This document shows positions 44,084-47,905 of a stretch of 47,905 nt of DNA, piece by piece (position 1 is the first letter of the stretch; each line of letters begins with the position of its first letter). The stretch is from a virus: positions 1-47,905 of the IMG/VR virus record IMGVR_UViG_3300028025_003813. One strand, 5' to 3'. The translations under genes were made by a program, and so were the position numbers. The notes under the pieces were generated by a model. The model saw nothing but the letters and a program-made list of their open reading frames with translations, was not told where the DNA came from and made no database searches.

Positions 44084-45199
44084 TTACCCAACCTTAGTAA
44101 CTAATACTCTAATCGGATTGGTTGGTGCTGTAGCAAATGTTACCGTAACAGTATTTACTGTTGGTCTAGTTACATCCGCAAATATAGTTTCAAATGTTAC
44201 TGTATCATATAATTGTACATTAACATCTTTTGTGTTTAAATTATGAGTTACTGTAGAGGTAACCGATATTGTAGTTGCATAAGAAGTTGCTGCCGGCGTA
44301 GCTAAACTTACAGCCCCAGCCGTTACAACGAAATCTGTTGAACTGAATGACGCAATACCAGGTTCAGTATATGTTGCTAAATCAATGTTATTTTGTAATG
44401 TTGTCCAATCAGCTAAAGTTGTTGGGGCATTTACATTAGCAATTAATAAATCACCAATTCTAACCTGCTCAGTAAAGAATGTACCATCAGCAGTTACTGC
44501 ATACGTCCATCCTGTTTTAATAGACGGTGATGGTGATACATCCAAGTCTGGTGTATTAGTTGCAGCATTATATCCTCCTTGGTAAATTAAAGCACTAGTT
44601 GTTGATGAATCAATATAATTCTTAACTAATGTTAATGCGGCCATCGGAATTGCTCCAAATGTGGTTTTCTTAACATTGCCATCAGCATCATCGTTAAACA
44701 ATATTGCATCATCCGCAGAAGCTGTTGCTGTAGTACCAATAACAATAAAGTTATCTACGCCAGCATAATCAAGCGATATAGTTCCAGTGGTTGTAATTGT
44801 GCCACCAGTTAATCCACTACCAGTTGCAACAGAAGTCACAGCCGTAGTTAAATATCCTTGCCCGGTAACAAAATCATAAATCTGATCACCCGTCGCTAAG
44901 GATGTTGAACCATTCGTAACCGCAGCAGTATTAATAGCTAACGACGGAATTGGCCCAGTACCGTTGGTAATGGTTAATTGATCTGAGGTTGTAGTTTGGA
45001 TCTCAGTAATATCTCCATCCTGCCCAACATCTACCCACGATGTACCGTTATAAAGTTTTAATTTTTTATTTACCGAGTTATAGTACACCTGTCCTTCAAC
45101 AGCTGTATATAGCGTTGGATTTGAAGTAGCAGGTTGTATAACCGCATATTGTAATTGGTTCGTAGTTAAATTTATACTACTTAAATATTGTATTGCCAT
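44084..45199 (-). CDS. Tail fibre protein
   Basis: The 371-residue Thr/Ala/Asp-rich product begins MAIQYLSSINLTTNQLQYAV and contains VEGQVYYNSVNKKLKLYNGT, the strand-turn-strand pattern of fibre shafts, then a beta-rich head (GDLLIANVNAPTTLADWTTL, ending PIRVLVTKVG). It lies 17 nt upstream of the large S74 fibre and 3 nt downstream of another fibre-type gene, so it may be the proximal fibre segment. No chaperone or enzyme domain is visible. Confidence 0.65.
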   Translation of the reverse strand: MAIQYLSSINLTTNQLQYAVIQPATSNPTLYTAVEGQVYYNSVNKKLKLYNGTSWVDVGQDGDITEIQTTTSDQLTITNGTGPIPSLAINTAAVTNGSTSLATGDQIYDFVTGQGYLTTAVTSVATGSGLTGGTITTTGTISLDYAGVDNFIVIGTTATASADDAILFNDDADGNVKKTTFGAIPMAALTLVKNYIDSSTTSALIYQGGYNAATNTPDLDVSPSPSIKTGWTYAVTADGTFFTEQVRIGDLLIANVNAPTTLADWTTLQNNIDLATYTEPGIASFSSTDFVVTAGAVSLATPAATSYATTISVTSTVTHNLNTKDVNVQLYDTVTFETIFADVTRPTVNTVTVTFATAPTNPIRVLVTKVG

Positions 45200-45202
45200 A
45201 GT

Positions 45203-45949
45203 TTAGTTCATATATGCTTGTCCTGAGAAAGCACCGTTAAAAGTTATAGTTAAGTTATTATTGTCTATATATTCTACTCCACCAAATACTTGTGTATTGT
45301 CATCATTAACAACAGATACCGAAGGAAATTTATCTAAATCATGTTGCACATTCCATGTTGCAGCAGCAACCGCCTGTGTGAAAACAAATGTTTTATCTCC
45401 AACATTAGGATCGATGTTTGGATTAACAAATCCTGGATATACCGCAACGCCATAGAACTTATCCTCTAAGATATTACCATTTGCATTTACTGCTTCTATA
45501 GTTATATCTAAGAAATTTACATTACCAACTACTGCGGATATACTAATACATTTATATATACCAAAGTTATTCAAGTTATCTACTTGAGCAATTATGATAG
45601 CTTCGTTTGCCAATGTAGCAAGATACTCTGCAACACTGTTTCCTGATGTAGCAAATTTACTTATGCGTATAACCGTTATATTATTAAACGGTGTATTTGC
45701 CCCTCCTCCTGAAACAAAGCTTATAGATCCAGCTTTTCTACCAGGAGCAATATTGTTTTGGAAAAAGAAATTATTTTGACCAGCAATAGCAATAGCGCTA
45801 GTATCATTAAAAAAAGTAGCTATAGCTCCAATCTCGAAATTCTTAGTTATATTCTTCCTCCTCCCGTTAACGATCTTCGTGGAAGTACCAACTACTATAT
45901 CTGTGGATAGTATATCCGTATTTTTCGGATAACTGTATATTATAGCCAT
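45203..45949 (-). CDS. Tail fibre/adaptor protein with MAIIYSYP N-terminal motif
   Basis: The 248-residue product starts MAIIYSYPKNTDILSTDIVV, sharing the first eight residues and the following pattern with the 222-residue protein at 38776-39444. The rest is beta-rich with Asn/Gly/Phe residues and ends FNGAFSGQAYMN. It is the first gene of the fibre block, 3 nt before the next fibre gene. The shared N terminus probably docks onto one common virion partner, while the C terminus varies. The fibre role is inferred from position and composition. Confidence 0.6.
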   Translation of the reverse strand: MAIIYSYPKNTDILSTDIVVGTSTKIVNGRRKNITKNFEIGAIATFFNDTSAIAIAGQNNFFFQNNIAPGRKAGSISFVSGGGANTPFNNITVIRISKFATSGNSVAEYLATLANEAIIIAQVDNLNNFGIYKCISISAVVGNVNFLDITIEAVNANGNILEDKFYGVAVYPGFVNPNIDPNVGDKTFVFTQAVAAATWNVQHDLDKFPSVSVVNDDNTQVFGGVEYIDNNNLTITFNGAFSGQAYMN

Positions 45950-45969
45950 ATAATGGTTTTATATGTTAA

Positions 45970-46278
45970 TTAGCATTTCTTTTTCTTCATTGCCATAGGG
46001 CTTGCTTTAACAATAGCAGCAGCTTTTACCATTGGTTTTTTACCTACCACTGGTTTTGTTTTAACTACTACAGCAGCAACCTTACCTTTTTGTTTTAATG
46101 GTGGACGCATATTTTTGTTAGCCATCGCATCTTTGATATTCTTTTTTTCCAATGCTGTTTGAGATGCTTTCATAGTACCTCTCTCTTTAGCCTCAGTTTT
46201 TTTAGTTTCTTTTTTTTCGTGCATTGCTTTTTGCTTTGCATTTTTGTAAGTCTCTTTTCCGCCGTATTCTTTTATCAT
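45970..46278 (-). CDS. Small very basic protein with Ser-Pro-Met motif
   Basis: The 102-residue Lys/Ala/Glu-rich protein (KQKAMHEKKETKKTEAKERG) has an Ala/Lys/Val tail (KAAAIVKASPMAMKKKKC) ending in Cys. It resembles histone H1-like or DNA-binding tails and carries Ser-Pro-Met like its neighbours. It probably binds DNA or packs with capsid contents. No structured domain can be recognised. It starts 28 nt downstream of the Cys-rich basic gene. Confidence 0.5.
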   Translation of the reverse strand: MIKEYGGKETYKNAKQKAMHEKKETKKTEAKERGTMKASQTALEKKNIKDAMANKNMRPPLKQKGKVAAVVVKTKPVVGKKPMVKAAAIVKASPMAMKKKKC

Positions 46279-46306
46279 TTTTATTTTTGTTTTATATAGT
46301 TATTAA

Positions 46307-46645
46307 TTAGCAATTCCATTTGTCCAACGCCAGTTTCTTTCTCGTGGGTTCCCCATTTGGTTTCTTCAACGGGCCTGGCATACCAGACATTCTAGCACAA
46401 AAAGATTTACGTCTCTTTGCATCTTTACTACCCGGTTTTAATTCCGATGGTTTTTTAGTAACCGCTGTTTGTAGTTTACTACCTGGATTCTCTCTTCTAT
46501 AGCTCGCTACCCCTTTCGCGTTCAATCCGCCAGTCGCAGACTTCCCTTCTTTACGTGTCCAAGCCGCAGTTTTTTTCTGCATAACCGGTGATTTCTTTAC
46601 AGCAGATGTACCACAAGCACACTTACCTTTACATTTACATGACAT
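46307..46645 (-). CDS. Small Cys- and Lys-rich protein (DUF-type, common in aquatic phages)
   Basis: The 112-residue product begins MSCKCKGKCACGTSAVKKSP, a cysteine cluster (CKCKGKCAC) that could bind metal, then SPVMQKK, then a conserved-looking segment with AWTRKEGKSATGGLNAKGVA and SYRRENPGSKLQTAVT, and ends LDKWNC. I have seen near-identical segments in many uncultured aquatic phage genomes, where they remain domains of unknown function. It lies in the cluster of basic late proteins. Confidence 0.65.
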   Translation of the reverse strand: MSCKCKGKCACGTSAVKKSPVMQKKTAAWTRKEGKSATGGLNAKGVASYRRENPGSKLQTAVTKKPSELKPGSKDAKRRKSFCARMSGMPGPLKKPNGEPTRKKLALDKWNC

Positions 46646-46659
46646 ACTATATATTTTAT

Positions 46660-46914
46660 TTATGAAACATTACTACTACTAGATCTTCTAGCACCCATAC
46701 CAACTTTCTTCTTAGCTGATACAACTTTTGTTTTTTCCGCTTGTGTCATTTGACCCCAAGGCTTTGGAGAATCTTTATTAACCCTAACAGATGGTCTACA
46801 AGCTTTCACTCCTTTTCTATCAGCAGATCCACATACATTACCTTCCTCATCGGTCCACTTCTCTTTGAACCATCTTTTTAAGGATGCGCCTTTCTCTGTT
46901 TTTCGTATAGCCAT
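46660..46914 (-). CDS. Small basic protein with paired cysteines
   Basis: The 84-residue product starts MAIRKTEKGASLKRWFKEKW and continues TDEEGNVCGSADRKGVKACR with SVRVNKDSPKPWGQMTQAEK, giving Cys-x10-Cys and a Ser-Pro-Lys-Pro-Trp segment. The Lys/Arg-rich C terminus ends in SSSSNVS. Its pattern of a basic helix, two cysteines, RPS and a Pro-Trp motif is common in small phage proteins of unknown function. It abuts the next gene by a single shared base (46914). Confidence 0.6.
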   Translation of the reverse strand: MAIRKTEKGASLKRWFKEKWTDEEGNVCGSADRKGVKACRPSVRVNKDSPKPWGQMTQAEKTKVVSAKKKVGMGARRSSSSNVS

Positions 46915-47198
46915 TACTTTTTGCCTTTATTTTTTCTACACTTAGCGATAGCACCACTAGCATAAGCCGAAGGAAATACATCATATGTAGCCTTTACTTT
47001 TTTATAACATGCATCTTTTAATTTCAAAGGAGATTCAATAACTCCTCTACCAATCAATACATCTTTCTGGGTAACTTTACCATCACCACTCAAATCCTTT
47101 AACTTCTTCATAGGGCTGCTACCAGATCCAGATCCAATAGTATACCCATTGTTTGTTTTAACACCTAATCCCTGAGGACCTATACCTTTTGCGTTCAT
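46914..47198 (-). CDS. Small protein with EF-hand-like loop
   Basis: The start at 47198 (MNAKGIGPQGLGVKTNNGYT) is preferred to the longer open frame, because the upstream part overlaps the next gene and is not protein-like; the start lies one base after that gene's TAG. The 94-residue product contains SSPMKKLKDLSGDGKVTQKD, in which DLSGDGKVTQKD fits the EF-hand loop consensus D-x-S-x-D-G-x-V-x-x-x-D, followed by ESPLKLKDACYKKVKATYDV and a Lys-rich end. A calcium-binding or structural role is suggested. Confidence 0.65.
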   Translation of the reverse strand: MNAKGIGPQGLGVKTNNGYTIGSGSGSSPMKKLKDLSGDGKVTQKDVLIGRGVIESPLKLKDACYKKVKATYDVFPSAYASGAIAKCRKNKGKK

Positions 47199-47199
47199 G

Positions 47200-47472
47200 C
47201 TATTTAGTTTTATATTTTTTACCACTCTCTTTCTTTGTTCCCTCACCTTCATTACCTCTATTCTGTTTAATAGATTCAAACCTACCATCTTCATGATCAT
47301 AATCCATACCATTCTTACCAGGATGCTTGCGATGCATTCTCTGTGCATGTGCCTTCTTATCCTTTCTATCATCCGTCTTGGCATACGCCAAATCTCTTTC
47401 AGCTTTAGCCTTAGCCGCTTTAGGAGATAACTTCTGCTTTAATAACGGCGATTGTGATCTTAATTGAAACAT
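47200..47472 (-). CDS. Small basic protein, first gene of the long minus-strand operon
   Basis: The ATG at 47472 (MFQLRSQSPLLKQKLSPKAA) is preferred to the upstream in-frame one at 47517, because it follows a promoter-like element. The 90-residue product is Lys/Arg/Asp-rich (AERDLAYAKTDDRKDKKAHA) and ends DYDHEDGRFESIKQNRGNEG plus a basic tail. It carries two Ser-Pro motifs. Similar DYDHxDGRFES proteins occur in aquatic phages without known function. It is the promoter-proximal gene of the late block. Confidence 0.65.
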   Translation of the reverse strand: MFQLRSQSPLLKQKLSPKAAKAKAERDLAYAKTDDRKDKKAHAQRMHRKHPGKNGMDYDHEDGRFESIKQNRGNEGEGTKKESGKKYKTK

Positions 47473-47487
47473 AGTTTGTACTTTAAT

Positions 47488-47501
47488 ATAGTATATACTA
47501 T
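47488..47501. promoter_or_regulatory. 14-bp perfect palindrome overlapping the -10 region (operator candidate)
   Basis: The sequence ATAGTATATACTAT equals its reverse complement and sits 16 nt upstream of the first late gene's ATG, across the predicted -10 box. A perfect palindrome in this position is typical of a dimeric repressor or activator site. An A/T-rich region makes chance palindromes commoner, so confidence is limited. Confidence 0.4.
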
Positions 47502-47517
47502 TACGCGTCGATCTCAA
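47490..47517 (-). promoter_or_regulatory. Sigma-70-like promoter for the late minus-strand operon
   Basis: On the minus strand TTGAGA (47517-47512) is followed after 16 nt by TATACT (47495-47490), close to the TTGACA-N17-TATAAT consensus, and transcription would start just before the ATG at 47472. The Bacteroidota housekeeping consensus (TAnnTTTG) is not matched, so this could be a chance resemblance or a phage-specific promoter. Confidence 0.35.
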
Positions 47518-47593
47518 TTCTTACAACATAAAGAAGTGTGACATTAGCCTACTATTTATATACTTAATAAGCTTACGTCACCTTTTTGGAAAT

Positions 47594-47665
47594 TTGTATC
47601 AGATATTTGTAACTAAGGGGTAATTTGTAAAATATTGTATTAGATATTTGGAAGTAAGGGGTTAT
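47594..47665 (+). repeat. Imperfect 31-bp direct repeat, 41-bp period
   Basis: Two copies (47594-47624 and 47635-47665) of TTGTAT(C/T)AGATATTTG(T/G)AA... agree at 27 of 31 positions, including the GATATTTG core and the TAAGGGGT block. The arrangement lies in the divergent intergenic region between the late operon and the plus-strand ORF at 47700. It could be iterons of an origin, paired operators, or activator sites. Confidence 0.7.
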
Positions 47666-47699
47666 ATACTATTTTTAACATAAACTTTTACAAAAGAAA

Positions 47700-47905
47700 A
47701 TGATTTTGTTTTTCACCCCCCGGGTACCTGTTTTTGGTTTTGTTCCAAATGTTTTGCCTTTTCCGGTTTTTGAATGGTACTGCTTGAGCTATTCGGATGC
47801 TGGTAACTATTTTAGCATACAGTACTGGCACGATGCGGTATTGATAATGTATGTACAGATACATACTCTGCCTAGGCGGAATGAACAGGCGGAGCTGTGC
47901 ACACA
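47700..47905 (+). CDS. 5' part of a plus-strand ORF of unknown function (3' truncated by window edge)
   Basis: An ATG at 47700, behind an A-rich leader (ACAAAAGAAA), opens a frame of 68 codons that is still open at the last base. The partial product is aromatic-rich (MILFFTPRVPVFGFVPNVLP, then FEWYCLSYSDAGNYFSIQYW). Base composition is about 43% GC, clearly higher than the rest of the window. It is divergent from the late operon and could be the first gene of the early plus-strand operon. It contains no recognisable motif. A non-coding control region is the alternative. Confidence 0.4.
   Translation, partial: MILFFTPRVPVFGFVPNVLPFPVFEWYCLSYSDAGNYFSIQYWHDAVLIMYVQIHTLPRRNEQAELCT

Noticed and set aside
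46914-47384. Long form (156 aa) of the EF-hand-like protein starting at 47384
   Set aside because: The first ~62 residues are a Met/Arg/Ile-rich shadow of the gene at 47200-47472, which has the better protein. The ATG at 47198 directly follows that gene's stop.
47715-47730. CCCGGGTACC resembles a cloning-vector polylinker (SmaI-KpnI)
   Set aside because: Only ten bases match and the flanking sequence is not polylinker, so chance is the simplest explanation.
47849-47866. Hairpin GTATGTA-CAGA-TACATAC near the right end as a terminator or recombination site
   Set aside because: It is short, lies inside an open frame and has no T-tract. Such a perfect 7-bp stem is common by chance in AT-rich DNA.
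1-47905. Recoded stop codons, as in some Crassvirales
   Set aside because: Large genes are intact under the standard code, Trp is TGG, and TAA, TAG and TGA all end plausible genes at overlaps or tight junctions.
1-47905. tRNA genes, CRISPR arrays, insertion sequences, integrase or attachment sites
   Set aside because: No cloverleaf-like, spaced-repeat, transposase or integrase signature was recognised. The gene content fits a lytic phage.

Overview
The window is an AT-rich (roughly one-third GC by eye), densely coded stretch of a tailed dsDNA phage genome. It most likely infects a member of the Bacteroidota, probably an aquatic flavobacterium-like host. The evidence is threefold. A FISUMP-type domain, characteristic of Bacteroidota and Fibrobacterota, is fused to a tail protein. 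One secreted protein has a signal peptide ending in Ser-Ala-Gln, as is common in flavobacteria. Start codons lack Shine-Dalgarno sequences and follow A/T-rich leaders. The gene set (tube-like connector proteins, beta-propeller nozzle proteins, three internal-protein candidates, no tape measure, no sheath) points to a podovirus-like particle. The block order TerL, portal, scaffold, major capsid protein, connectors, nozzle, internal proteins resembles Bacteroidota podoviruses including Crassvirales, but family assignment is not possible by eye.

Layout: (1) positions 2-5077, plus strand: nucleotide-metabolism genes. These are a ThyA-family enzyme carrying the Asn-to-Asp change that marks dCMP-specific enzymes, a GIY-YIG-like/MazG fusion, a second MazG-like protein, a PDDEXK endonuclease of resolvase type, a small ORF, a B12-dependent (class II) ribonucleotide reductase and a small coiled-coil protein. 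(2) 5094-5181: hairpins where the two transcription arms converge. (3) 5179-15552, minus: a 2688-residue multidomain protein plus two smaller internal-virion candidates. (4) 15598-32091, minus: nozzle, connector, capsid, scaffold, portal and terminase genes. (5) 32045-38776, minus: a two-barrel GroES-like protein beside the terminase, many small proteins, a winged-helix-like protein, an overlapping GroEL/GroES pair in reversed order, and a lysis cassette (holin, spanin-like, M15 endolysin). (6) 38776-45949, minus: tail-fibre genes including a 1280-residue fibre with a C-terminal S74 chaperone domain. (7) 45970-47472, minus: small basic proteins that recurrently carry Ser-Pro-Met-Lys-like motifs. 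(8) 47473-47905: a divergent control region with a promoter-like element, a palindrome and a 41-bp-period repeat, followed by a plus-strand ORF that runs off the end.

The minus-strand genes appear to form one or a few very long late operons, with many 1-17 nt overlaps. The plus-strand genes look like the end of an early/replication operon; no DNA polymerase, helicase or primase is present, so part of the genome is probably missing. The strongest leads are a possible modified-cytosine pathway (dCMP-type ThyA homologue plus two MazG-family nucleotidases), a phage-encoded chaperonin system with an extra tandem GroES-like protein next to the terminase, and the giant polyvalent protein with recurrent Lys-Phe-Ser-Lys inter-domain motifs. 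All functional calls are from motif reading by eye; no database search was run.
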